Shown here in pieces: positions 30,869-39,200 of a DNA stretch of 40,746 nucleotides. Positions within the stretch are counted from its first letter, which is position 1, and every line of letters begins with the position of its first letter. Position numbers and translations under genes: made by a program. The DNA is from Allokutzneria sp. NRRL B-24872 (lineage in GTDB: Bacteria > Actinomycetota > Actinomycetes > Mycobacteriales > Pseudonocardiaceae). The DNA is taken from the NCBI RefSeq assembly GCF_002155965.1, contig NZ_MUMH01000022.1, forward strand, positions 1-40,746. Reading direction: 5' to 3'. The notes under the pieces were generated by a model. It worked only from the letters and a program-made list of their open reading frames with translations, had not been told where the DNA came from and made no database searches.

Positions 30869-31819
30869 TCAAGGAGCTCCGGCGGTCTCCGCTTGCAGGG
30901 CCCGCAACATCCGGTCGAGGAACTCGGCCTCGTCCAACTCCGCCGCGATCTTCACCGCGGGCCGCTCGGCACTCGTGTCCTGGTAACCGCGCAGGTCGGC
31001 GACGGTGGTGCCCCTGGTGTGCGTGCCACTCAGCTCCACGTGCACCGGCAGTTCGCGGTAGCGCGCCAGGTCCGGGTCCAGCAGGATCGCCGCCGCGAGC
31101 GGGTCGTAGAGCGTGCACTGGCGCACCCCGACCAGCGGCTCGTAGAAGCCCACGTAGTGGCCGAGAACACCGCTCGCGAACCGCGCGCGGGGGCTGTCGT
31201 GCGCCGCGAGTTCATCCAACCAGGTGGCGTTCGCGATGGCGTGCGCCGTCGCTTCGAGACCGACCAGCGTGAGGTCGAACCCCGCCCCCAGAACAAGATC
31301 AGCCGCTTCCGGGTCGTTGTGGATGTTGGCCTCCGCGTGCGCCGTCGCGTTCCCCGGCACCCACACCGCCCCACCCATCACGACGACCTTGCGCAGCAGC
31401 TTCGGCAGCTCCGGCTCCACCAGCAGCGCCACCGCCACGTTCGTCAACGGCCCCAGCGCCAGCAGGTCCAGCTCCCCCGGATACCTGCGCGCCAGCCTGA
31501 CGAGCTGTTCAACCGCCGACTCGTCCGTCGGTTTCCCCTTCGGCTTCGCCCCCGCCACGTTGCCGAGGCCGTCGTCGCCGTGCACGTGCTCGTAGGTCCT
31601 CAGCGGCTGCGCCATCGGCCGCCTCGCGCCGATGGCGACCGGCACGGCGCCCCAGCCCACCAGCTCCAACACCCGCAACGCGTTCTCCGCGGCCGTGTCA
31701 GCCGCGACGTTGCCGTGCACCGTTCCCACGCCCACCAGCTCCACCCCCGACTGCGCCGCCAGGTAGAGGATCGCGAGCGCGTCGTCGATCCCCGGGTCGG
31801 TGTCCAAGACGATCCGCAT
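30869..31819 (-). CDS. Inosine/uridine-preferring nucleoside hydrolase family protein
   Basis: A 316-residue hydrolase that should cleave the N-glycosidic bond of ribonucleosides for salvage, in the cytoplasm. The calcium site is the N-terminal DTDPGIDDA cluster (7-15). LLALGPLTNVA, VVMGGAVWVPGN and the segment AEANIHNDPEAAD are further family signatures. CTLYDPLAAA contains the third Asp. Length is typical. It has about 90 bp upstream before the defence island begins, and appears to be native chromosomal sequence. Confidence 0.93.
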   Translation of the reverse strand: MRIVLDTDPGIDDALAILYLAAQSGVELVGVGTVHGNVAADTAAENALRVLELVGWGAVPVAIGARRPMAQPLRTYEHVHGDDGLGNVAGAKPKGKPTDESAVEQLVRLARRYPGELDLLALGPLTNVAVALLVEPELPKLLRKVVVMGGAVWVPGNATAHAEANIHNDPEAADLVLGAGFDLTLVGLEATAHAIANATWLDELAAHDSPRARFASGVLGHYVGFYEPLVGVRQCTLYDPLAAAILLDPDLARYRELPVHVELSGTHTRGTTVADLRGYQDTSAERPAVKIAAELDEAEFLDRMLRALQAETAGAP

Positions 31820-31912
31820 GCGTGGCAGTCAACCAAGTCACCCCACAGCACCGCTCCCCTCTGCTAGATGTCTCTCCATCCGTTTGCGGCACTGGCAAAC
31901 CGAGGAGGACGC

Positions 31913-31993
31913 ATGACACGCAAACTCAGACAGATACCTTGGGGTTCGTCACAGCGGTACGTCAACGTCAAAGACGAGCTAGACGCAGTGTGA
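31913..31993 (+). CDS. Possible 26-aa small ORF at island edge
   Basis: ATG at 31913 follows GAGGAGG with a 5-bp gap, an excellent ribosome site. The reading frame gives a basic 26-residue peptide starting MTRKLRQIPWGSSQRYVN and ends at TGA 31993, overlapping the 3' end of the convergent gene. GTTTGC (31882-31887) and GCAAAC (31895-31900) form an inverted repeat just before it. It may be a real small peptide, or the 5' stump of a gene cut by insertion of the island. Confidence 0.35.
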   Translation: MTRKLRQIPWGSSQRYVNVKDELDAV

Positions 31994-32558
31994 TGTGTCG
32001 AAGATCGACGCCTACCACGTTGGAGAGGAGCACGTGCCGGTGCTTCTCGCCCTCGCTGAGACGAGTTCCTTGCGAAGACGTAACGACGATGACAGGTTCG
32101 GCTCCACCGTCGACGCGGGCGTTGATGGCGGCCCACACAAGGTCGGCGAGCTTCGTGGCCGGTCCCCAGATCATCAGTACGTCCGTGCTTGGTCCCCGAA
32201 CCAAACAGCGGTTGGGTTTGACGTCCACCGTGCCGGGGTCTGCCCGCCAGTCGGCCCCGATGGCCTGACGTGCGATCTCCTCCATATCGGGATATCGACT
32301 CACCGCGAACGGCGCGTATGAACCGATACCGTGGCGCGCCCGGGGCAGTTCCTTGATCGGGCCGTCCTTGATCCACACGCGGACTCGATCACGTTCGATG
32401 AAGCGCCTCAGCTTGCCGCCAACGAGCGGGTCATCAATCCAGCGCACATAGCACTCCGAGCGCTCACGCGGGGACATGCCGTCCCAGTCGAGTTCATCGA
32501 CCTGCCGGTAGATCTCGGCGATCACTTCACGGCGGATGTCCTCATCGATAACACTCAT
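31968..32558 (-). CDS. Unknown 196-aa protein of the MORC/helicase module
   Basis: No family recognised. An N-terminal helical part (DEDIRREVIAEIYRQVDELDWDGMSPRERSECY) precedes a basic middle (RRFIERDRVRVWIKDG) and a mixed alpha/beta end with DVLMIWGPATKLADLVWAAI and PVIVVTSSQG, which looks like a small sandwich domain. The ATG at 32558 is set by GAGG upstream and lies 7 bp after the helicase stop, so it belongs to that transcript. Its role is probably to support the nuclease-ATPase pair, for example by target recognition, by position only. Confidence 0.75.
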   Translation of the reverse strand: MSVIDEDIRREVIAEIYRQVDELDWDGMSPRERSECYVRWIDDPLVGGKLRRFIERDRVRVWIKDGPIKELPRARHGIGSYAPFAVSRYPDMEEIARQAIGADWRADPGTVDVKPNRCLVRGPSTDVLMIWGPATKLADLVWAAINARVDGGAEPVIVVTSSQGTRLSEGEKHRHVLLSNVVGVDLRHITLRLARL

Positions 32559-32565
32559 TATTACC

Positions 32566-34242
32566 TCATCCCCCAAAGGCAGCAGGGTCAGGAAACTGGA
32601 GGCGACTGTCCTCTAGCGACGCCTCCAGGCTCGCCGCGTCCTTAATCCATTCGCGCATCAGACTCTCCGCGCGCTGGTCGGCAAACTCGAAGGTCGTACC
32701 ACGCTCAGCCAGGCGCAAGGTCTCGACTTCGTCTTCAGCGATCTGTTGGCGAATGTTCAAGATCGCGGCGACACGGCGGATGTCGCTGACGAAATCCAGA
32801 ACTTCCACGTGCGATTTCCCAGGCCGCAGCCGCAAACCGCGGCCGAGTTGCTGGACGAAGATCCGACGGCTGTGCGTCACCCGAGCGAAGCAAAGAATAT
32901 TTACATCCGGAACGTCGACGCCTTCATTAAGAATGTCAACGGCAGACAGAATGGGCGTCTTCCCACTACGAAAGGCCATTAGCCGGGACTGGCGCTCCCG
33001 CTTACTCAGGCCTGCGTGCACAGCGAGCGCCCCTCGCCACTGCGGTACTTCCCCGAGCAGCGCGGCGAGCCGCTCGGAGTGTTCAATAGTGCGACAGAAG
33101 ACCACCGCACGAGGCCGCTGGGTGCGCGCCCAGACTTCTTTTAGTTGCTCACGTACGCCTTCGTCTCGCTCAGGCAGGAAGAGTCGGGAATTGAGATCTT
33201 TGATCGAGTAACTGTGGTCGCTGATGCCGCGGACGAAGTCCCAGTCGATGTTGTCCGCGTAGAGTCGGTAGCGAACCTCGGACAGATAGCCCAGCCGCAT
33301 TCCTTCCTCAATGCCCAGGGTGAAGCTAGGTTCTCCGAATCGCTTGCGGATGTCGAAGCGGTCACCGCGCCACGGGGTAGCGGTGACCCCAAACTGTCGA
33401 CTGGCGTGGAGGATGTCGAGGAGCTCGGCCAATTGGCCATCCTCGGCAACGTGATGGGCCTCGTCGACCATGACTAGAGCCGGACGATAGCCGGCGCGGG
33501 CGTACGAGAGCGCGCTGGCGGCTGTAGCGCAAGTGACCCCACGCAGGTCGTCGGGACGGTGGTCACCCGTCAAGAGTTGGGTGCGTACCGCCTTGGGCAG
33601 GTGGTGCCACAGAGCCCGTTCGAGCTGATCTACCAAGTCCTTGGCCGGGGCGACAACCAAGACCTTGTCCTGGGGGTGTTCTCGTAAGTGGTAGTCGATA
33701 GCTTCGCCACCAACCACGGTTTTCCCGAGGCCGGTGGCCAGGACCAGCAGTGCCCGGTCGGCACTGTTCAAGTCGCACTGAATCTCCCGCAGAGCGTGGT
33801 CTTGATAGGGACGCAGCGAACGGGCAGGGAGCCGATCAGATGTGAAGCGGTTGTCAGCGTAGAGGTCAGCCAGCTCCTGGCCCGACCACAGTTCCACCCT
33901 TATTCCGACTGCGGCGAGGCTATCGCGGCGTTTGCGGGTGTTTGGCCCGAAACGGCTGTTGGTTACCACGACCGCGTGGTCCGCGCCGTAGTGGGCCTTC
34001 GCCGCTAGCACTTCGTCAATGGCGGTGGATGGAACCACCGCGCCCGCCTTCCACTTGGCTTGAAATACCCAGAGGCGTCCCTCCCGGGTGGCAAGGATGT
34101 CACCGCCCTGGTCGTTCGCGCCGTCGATATTTACGACATCGGTGAAGCCCAGGTGCAGTGCGAGGCGCTCCAGTTGACGGGTGAAACCGAACGGTCCCAT
34201 CGCACGGAGGAACTCCGAGGCCACGAATGAGGTGGTCAACAC
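32566..34242 (-). CDS. Mrr-like nuclease fused to SF2 helicase
   Basis: A 558-residue restriction-type fusion. Residues 20-120 are an Mrr-like PD-(D/E)xK domain: GANDQGGDIL with Asp48, then FQAKWK (QxK, Lys63). Residues about 140-520 are a DEAD/DEAH helicase with LATGLGKT (169-175), DEAH (260-263), TATPWRGD and the arginine-finger motif QQLGRGLRLRPGK. It should use ATP to translocate on DNA and cut it. The GTG start directly follows the ATPase stop with no gap. It resembles the helicase-nucleases of predicted MORC-associated restriction systems. Confidence 0.9.
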   Translation of the reverse strand: MLTTSFVASEFLRAMGPFGFTRQLERLALHLGFTDVVNIDGANDQGGDILATREGRLWVFQAKWKAGAVVPSTAIDEVLAAKAHYGADHAVVVTNSRFGPNTRKRRDSLAAVGIRVELWSGQELADLYADNRFTSDRLPARSLRPYQDHALREIQCDLNSADRALLVLATGLGKTVVGGEAIDYHLREHPQDKVLVVAPAKDLVDQLERALWHHLPKAVRTQLLTGDHRPDDLRGVTCATAASALSYARAGYRPALVMVDEAHHVAEDGQLAELLDILHASRQFGVTATPWRGDRFDIRKRFGEPSFTLGIEEGMRLGYLSEVRYRLYADNIDWDFVRGISDHSYSIKDLNSRLFLPERDEGVREQLKEVWARTQRPRAVVFCRTIEHSERLAALLGEVPQWRGALAVHAGLSKRERQSRLMAFRSGKTPILSAVDILNEGVDVPDVNILCFARVTHSRRIFVQQLGRGLRLRPGKSHVEVLDFVSDIRRVAAILNIRQQIAEDEVETLRLAERGTTFEFADQRAESLMREWIKDAASLEASLEDSRLQFPDPAAFGG

Positions 34243-36645
34243 TCACACCGACCCAGCGACGCTCTGGTCAAGCATGTCGAAGGTGATCCGCGCCAGGGAC
34301 AGCTCTAGTCGAGTCTTCGCCCCCGGCTCGGCCAAGAACTCGCCGACCACCTCCAGCGGTCGTACGGTCTGCGTGACTTGCCGTTCCTTGACCGCCGCGT
34401 CGGACCAGCCGCGCCAAGACGTCTTGAACACCGCCCCGTCCAGGAAGTTGGCCGGGCACGCGCGAATCGCGGCCGCGATCCCGGCCGCGTCGAGATGGGA
34501 GACGTAGGCCCCCTCCCTGATGACCGCAGGCCAGTCCAGGGAGGCATCCGCGCGCCCGGCATCGCGCTCCGCGCGCAGCCGGATCTCCTCGGGGAGCGCC
34601 TCCCACAGTTCGCCAGCCATCGACCCGGCGATCGGCGCCATTAGCTCGCGCACTCGCCCCAGCAAGGAATCCGCTCGGTCGCGCAGGGCCGATTCAGTCA
34701 CTCTCTGGTCGGGGAACTGGCGTGTGACCTCGGCAGTGACTGCGGTGATCTTCTGCCCGTCTGGCTCAAAGGCGTGCAGCGTCTGCGCGATCTCCATCAG
34801 CGCGTAGTCCCGCGGATCGCGGCCGTACTCACGAAATACCGGATGCTCGCCGTTGACGAACACCTCCAGGTTCATGCCCTTCCCCATGCGTGCCAGGGAG
34901 GGAACCCGCCGCGCCTCGTCATCCAGCAGCGGCGCCCGCGTGTCAAACACCGTCACGACCCTGCGTCCCAGCCGAGGAAGTGTCACTTCGCCCATCAGGT
35001 CAAAGATCTGACGGGCGTCAACGCGGTATCGCTGGAAGCGTTCCCCCTCAGTCTCCACGCGCTCAGGATCAGAGGACGGAGCAGATGGCTCCGGGGTCTC
35101 GCTGTCAACCTGACCTCCCGAGGTTGGAGTAACCAATGGACTCAACCCGGTGCGCCCAGCCAACGAGGAATCTTCGACCTCGCCAGCTCGTTTCCGCCTC
35201 GCAGGCGCTTCGCCGTTGTCTCGGGCATCATCGTGGGCCAGGACTGCCTGGTACCAGATCTCGTCGGAGAGAAACTCAGGGTGGCGTCCAGAATGAAACT
35301 TAGCGCCCCACTCTCGAGCCGAATCATGGATAGCTGATTTTCCATTTCCAGGAATCAGACTAGCAGCCCCAGGGCGGTTTTCCTGATATCCCTTGAATAT
35401 CTCCCCAAGAGGAGAGGAATTCAACGGATATCCCAGAGCTTCCGCCTTCTTTGGACGCATCGGGCCTTCGCCGCGCAGCACAATGACCGCATGACGCCAA
35501 TCGCGACTCTCTCGACTAAAGTCTGTTTTCTGATAGCCCACCGGGACGTGATCAAGGTGAATCTCTCCCACGATTCGACCCTGAGTAGCAGGAATATCCA
35601 CTGGGTATTCAGTGAGCTGCGTACCGTCATCGGGATTTTCCCACGAGAATAGAGATCGATCCCCGATTCTGATTTTCCTTCCATTGCGCAGGAAATCAAT
35701 CCCATAATCGGTCTCATCCAAATACCGCTGGACGCCGAACCAACCATGGATCCGACGCTCGCTCAACCGCATGTCATCGCCGTCACACTGCGCGCAGCGG
35801 TCCAGGTTGAGGTCCGGACTCTGCCAATGGCCACACTTCATGCAAGCCAGCGCGGAGGTCAACCGGATGTCCACCGACTTCACGGCTGGGATCTCTCGAC
35901 CCTGCTTGGTCACTTTCCGTGAAGCCGACCACACGCAAGGCAATCTCGGCAACACGTTCCTGTCATTCACCTTCAGGCGGAAGCCGCGTCCCGCCATCGG
36001 ACCATCCGGAACGCCTGGGACCGGGTTTTCTCCGCGCAGCAGATACGAATAGACGCGACCTAGATCCCTGCGGATATGGTTGTGCCGATTGGCCTTCTTC
36101 AGATCGTCGACGATCTCGGCACGGAGGCGCCGAACGATCACTTCGGTGCCGTGTTCAGACACATCCTGCTTGGGCTCACGCCGAAGGGGCGCCCGGAAGG
36201 AGTCATTCTGTTGCAGACGGCGCAAGTCAATCTCAACGACCAACCAGTCCGCGTCGCCTGCCCGCGTTGTTCGCACTTCGGTTAGATTTCCCATTCGGGC
36301 TGTGGCGATATTGAAGCCCATACCGAACAACCCTAGACTGCCGTAGCGCCGCTTACCGCTGTACCCGGCTTTCAGCGCGTTTTGCAGCATTTCCAGACTC
36401 ATGCCGCGCCCATTGTCGAGCAAAACTACGATCGGGTCGTCGTCGGCAGGCTTCGGCAGGGTGATCCATACCTCTTGCCGCTCGATGGGATCTGGGTCCG
36501 CGAGGAAGTCATCGAAAGAGTTGTCGATCAGCTCCGCCAGGCACTGCCAGGGCTTGTAGGGAATATCCCCCAGCGCCTCCAACAACTGCGGAGAAGGCGT
36601 GAGGTCCACTTCCTCGTACGAAGATCCCTCAGCGTCGGTCGACAA
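34243..36645 (-). CDS. MORC/Hsp90-type GHKL ATPase of a restriction module
   Basis: An 800-residue protein with an N-terminal GHKL ATPase: AELIDNSFDD (Asn42), LLDNGRGMS (78-83) and GSLGLFGMGFNIAT (102-115). A zinc ribbon follows with C268-x2-C271 and C284-x2-C287. The middle has a Pro/Ser-rich linker, and the C-terminal third is helical and unrecognised. Prokaryotic MORC/MutL-like ATPases of this type are known next to restriction helicases and are thought to clamp or loop DNA. Start is TTG at 36645 with AGGAG 8 bp upstream. Bases 35250-35750 are clearly AT-richer than the surrounding chromosome. Confidence 0.88.
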   Translation of the reverse strand: MSTDAEGSSYEEVDLTPSPQLLEALGDIPYKPWQCLAELIDNSFDDFLADPDPIERQEVWITLPKPADDDPIVVLLDNGRGMSLEMLQNALKAGYSGKRRYGSLGLFGMGFNIATARMGNLTEVRTTRAGDADWLVVEIDLRRLQQNDSFRAPLRREPKQDVSEHGTEVIVRRLRAEIVDDLKKANRHNHIRRDLGRVYSYLLRGENPVPGVPDGPMAGRGFRLKVNDRNVLPRLPCVWSASRKVTKQGREIPAVKSVDIRLTSALACMKCGHWQSPDLNLDRCAQCDGDDMRLSERRIHGWFGVQRYLDETDYGIDFLRNGRKIRIGDRSLFSWENPDDGTQLTEYPVDIPATQGRIVGEIHLDHVPVGYQKTDFSRESRDWRHAVIVLRGEGPMRPKKAEALGYPLNSSPLGEIFKGYQENRPGAASLIPGNGKSAIHDSAREWGAKFHSGRHPEFLSDEIWYQAVLAHDDARDNGEAPARRKRAGEVEDSSLAGRTGLSPLVTPTSGGQVDSETPEPSAPSSDPERVETEGERFQRYRVDARQIFDLMGEVTLPRLGRRVVTVFDTRAPLLDDEARRVPSLARMGKGMNLEVFVNGEHPVFREYGRDPRDYALMEIAQTLHAFEPDGQKITAVTAEVTRQFPDQRVTESALRDRADSLLGRVRELMAPIAGSMAGELWEALPEEIRLRAERDAGRADASLDWPAVIREGAYVSHLDAAGIAAAIRACPANFLDGAVFKTSWRGWSDAAVKERQVTQTVRPLEVVGEFLAEPGAKTRLELSLARITFDMLDQSVAGSV

Positions 36646-36954
36646 GGTGTAACTCCTGTCTGAGATGTTGTTCTGGCTCTAGTCCACCCCAGGCAAGAGA
36701 TACAGCGCGGCACCGACAACTAGGGTGACGCGGCCGACTGGACAACGGCGGACGCACGAGCGGACCGCTGGATCGTATCGACGCAGATCCGTCCGCTCCA
36801 CAGTTCTAGTCGGACTGGCGCTAGTACCGTCGCCTACCTTAGGCAAGCACTTGCAGACGATCAGCTCGTGTGACGACGCCTCCGCTTGCCAAGCGGCCGT
36901 CAACCCACGGTCCAGTGACCGCACCACCCCTGTGCATCCGAACAGAAGCTGGGA
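36646..36954. other. 309-bp gap inside the defence island
   Basis: No gene supported. A short inverted repeat CCGCTT-GCC-AAGCGG (36882-36896) could end the Vsr transcript. On the minus strand TTGTCC (36745-36740), a 17-bp spacer and TAGTTG (36722-36717) could be a promoter for the ATPase-helicase module, giving a leader of about 65 nt. Confidence 0.4.
36717..36745 (-). promoter_or_regulatory. Putative promoter of MORC-helicase module
   Basis: Minus-strand TTGTCC and TAGTTG are 17 bp apart, about 70 bp upstream of the TTG start of the ATPase gene. The last -10 base deviates from TANNNT. Confidence 0.35.
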
Positions 36955-37746
36955 TCAACCCCTAGCAGACGTGACCGACCGTTGGAGTCGTCCAGCACGG
37001 ACCTCTCGCTCGACGCGCTCGGCTGCCAAGTCGGGGTTTTCATGCTCCCAAACTCGGATCACCTGCCAACCGGCAGCAGACAGCATTTCATTGGTTTCGA
37101 GGTCTCTGGCGCGATTGCCCTCGATCTTCTCGCGCCAAAATTCCGCCTTCCTGACAGCGGGGCGGTAGTGCTCCGGACAGCCGTGCCAGAAACAGCCATC
37201 GACGAAGACCGCTACCCGAGCGCCCGGGAACACCAGATCTGCCGTACGTCGGATCTCGATGAGCGGCCTCGCGTCGACGCGGTAGCGGAGGCCGCGCCCG
37301 TAGAGCAGCTTACGGAGTGTCAGCTCAGGTCGGGTGTCCTTACCACGATTTGCCCGCATGGACGCGCGGACCTCCAGCGAGGACGCACTCGACTCGGGAG
37401 GCAGCGGCTCTTCGACCAGAAGGTCCATGTCCCACGCACGCTGCCACGCTTCAGCCAGGTTCTTTCCTCTGGAGTCATGCTCGACCTCGCAAACGTACCG
37501 TTCCCGAGTCTTGCCATCCTGCGACCAGCGCAGGTAGGCACGGATACGTCGAGTACTCCTATACAGCCGCAGACTGATCGAGGCTCGCGCGAAGCGCCCA
37601 TCTCCCAGCGCGACGCTGCGCCGGTTGTGGCCTCCCGCAGCCCGGTCTTGTTCAATAACCGGCGCGACGCCGCCCACGCGCCGCTTGTAGGCCCGCTCCG
37701 GGGGGAGCCGCGCCTTCCAATGTCCTTGCCCCTCTGTCCGCGGCAT
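36955..37746 (-). CDS. vsr: Vsr-family mismatch endonuclease with long N-terminal extension
   Basis: A 263-residue protein. Residues 128-260 are a complete Vsr domain: MRANRGKDTRPELTLRKLL, TADLVFP (catalytic Asp170), VFVDGCFWHGCPEHY (His188, His193), FWREKIEGNRARD and GWQVIRVWEHE. Vsr nicks 5' of T in T:G mismatches left by deamination of 5-methylcytosine. The first 125 residues are not part of E. coli Vsr (about 156 aa in total) and include a basic, strand-rich segment (ISLRLYRSTRRIRAYLRWSQDGK). The gene lies 3 bp behind the C5 methyltransferase, the standard partnership. Confidence 0.93.
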   Translation of the reverse strand: MPRTEGQGHWKARLPPERAYKRRVGGVAPVIEQDRAAGGHNRRSVALGDGRFARASISLRLYRSTRRIRAYLRWSQDGKTRERYVCEVEHDSRGKNLAEAWQRAWDMDLLVEEPLPPESSASSLEVRASMRANRGKDTRPELTLRKLLYGRGLRYRVDARPLIEIRRTADLVFPGARVAVFVDGCFWHGCPEHYRPAVRKAEFWREKIEGNRARDLETNEMLSAAGWQVIRVWEHENPDLAAERVEREVRAGRLQRSVTSARG

Positions 37747-37749
37747 CCG

Positions 37750-39111
37750 TCAGTGTCCCGCCGTGGTGAGGGCATCGGCGACGGCGTTCGCGAAGAACTC
37801 GCCGAGCACGACCGGAACCGCGTTGCCCAGTTGCCGCATCTGCTCGCCCCGAGGTCCGGAGCCGAGCCACTCGTCAGGAAAAGTCATCACTCGGGCGGTC
37901 TCGCGCACCGTCATATAGCGGTGCAGGTAGGTCCAGCCGTCGGCCGACTTGGAATCGGGGACACGGTCATCCAGCAGCATCACGGACTCGCCGCCTGGCA
38001 CCCCGTGCACGCCAGCCTTGACCGTCTTCGCGGGTTGGTCGAGTTCATTCGGCGTATGCCCCTTGTATATTCGCGCGCCGGGCCATCCGATGTGGTCGAC
38101 GATTCCACCACTCCCGAAGTCGTGCTTCTCCTCAAGGCGGCTCAAGTCGACCTCTGGCAGCGCGGGTAGCTTGGCGCCAGTGCCAAAGCCCGCGACCGCG
38201 TCGCGCAGCGTGCGCCAAGGCTGGCAGTCGTCCTCCTTGACCACCTTCGGTAGCCGAGCCCGGACCCGATCCTTTACGTGACCTGGCACCTGATGGTGGC
38301 GCTGCCAGTACGGACCGTTCTCGTCCTTCATAGATCGCAGCAGAGCGGCCTCAGAGAACTTCGGCGTCCTGACATACTTCGTGAATGCTTCGATGTCGAC
38401 GCCGAGGTCGGCACGGAAGGCGACGAGAACGACACGGTTTCGCACCTGCGGGACGCCGTAGTTGGCGGCGTTGACCGGCACCATCACGACCTTGTAGTGA
38501 TCGGGGTCGCTGTCTTCGTCAGGCAGCCGCCGGAGAATGCCAGCCAGATGGGCATCGTGGTCCTGCCACCTCACCTCGCTGTCGCGCTTCTCGAACGGAA
38601 GGCGAAGTTCGTTCTGGATGTACTGGAAGTACTCGGCGAACGAGGGTCGAAGAAGGCCCCGGACGTTCTCGCAGATGACGGCCTTTGGCCGGATCTCGCG
38701 GACCGCCTTGAACATGGCGGGGAACATGTTGCGTTTGTCCTCGTCGCCCTTGGCCACGCCTCCGGCGCTGAACGGCTGGCAGGGCGGACCTCCAGCGAGG
38801 ACGTCCACCTCGCCCTCAAGGGCGCTCATGTCAAGGTCGCGCACGTCTCCCGGATACAGGGGAGCGGGTTGGCCCGGCTCCGGAGGTTCAGGCCTCGTCC
38901 CCTCGACTCGGATCAGGCCGTCGACGCCCAGAGTCTTCCGCGCGCTAGCCACCAGGGTCTCGCAGGCACGGTTGTTGAACTCGTTGAATAGGAGCGGGCG
39001 GAAGCCCGCCTGGTGGACCGCCATGGCAAGCCCACCCCCGCCAGCGAACAGCTCAACACTGGTACGCGACTTCTCTGTGCCCTCAGGCCGGTTCGCTGAT
39101 CGCTTCGCCAC
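37750..39111 (-). CDS. DNA (cytosine-5) methyltransferase
   Basis: A 453-residue C5 methyltransferase. Motif I is VELFAGGGGLA, motif IV GGPPCQPFS with the nucleophilic Cys at about 111, motif VI VICENVRG, motif VIII PQVRNRVVLVAF, and motif X GEQMRQLGNAVP. It transfers methyl from SAM to a cytosine in a short target, protecting against the partner nuclease. The target recognition region is roughly residues 260-390. The GTG at 39111 appears leaderless; a TTG 6 bp upstream is an alternative. The divergent gene encodes an Eco29kI-like nuclease, so a CCGCGG-like target is plausible but unproved. Confidence 0.94.
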   Translation of the reverse strand: MAKRSANRPEGTEKSRTSVELFAGGGGLAMAVHQAGFRPLLFNEFNNRACETLVASARKTLGVDGLIRVEGTRPEPPEPGQPAPLYPGDVRDLDMSALEGEVDVLAGGPPCQPFSAGGVAKGDEDKRNMFPAMFKAVREIRPKAVICENVRGLLRPSFAEYFQYIQNELRLPFEKRDSEVRWQDHDAHLAGILRRLPDEDSDPDHYKVVMVPVNAANYGVPQVRNRVVLVAFRADLGVDIEAFTKYVRTPKFSEAALLRSMKDENGPYWQRHHQVPGHVKDRVRARLPKVVKEDDCQPWRTLRDAVAGFGTGAKLPALPEVDLSRLEEKHDFGSGGIVDHIGWPGARIYKGHTPNELDQPAKTVKAGVHGVPGGESVMLLDDRVPDSKSADGWTYLHRYMTVRETARVMTFPDEWLGSGPRGEQMRQLGNAVPVVLGEFFANAVADALTTAGH

Positions 39112-39117
39112 TCGCAA

Positions 39118-39123
39118 ACCGTA
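39118..39123 (-). promoter_or_regulatory. Putative -10 of C5 methyltransferase gene
   Basis: Minus-strand TACGGT fits TANNNT and ends 6 bp before GTG 39111, giving a leaderless mRNA. A CCGCGG hexamer at 39124-39129 lies in the spacer region of this promoter. Confidence 0.45.
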
Positions 39124-39187
39124 CCGCGGAGCGTTTCGAACGCTCGTTCGCCTACCTAGTTCAGCGTGTCGCGTTGAACGACGCCGG

Positions 39188-39193
39188 TACCCT
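39188..39193 (+). promoter_or_regulatory. Putative -10 of GIY-YIG nuclease gene
   Basis: TACCCT ends 7 bp before GTG 39201, giving a leaderless mRNA. No clear -35 is visible. Confidence 0.45.
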
Positions 39194-39200
39194 CAGCCCG

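Noticed and set aside
36679-36927. 82-codon minus-strand ORF in the gap before the MORC gene
   Set aside because: No ribosome site, no recognisable domain, and it would overlap the putative promoter.
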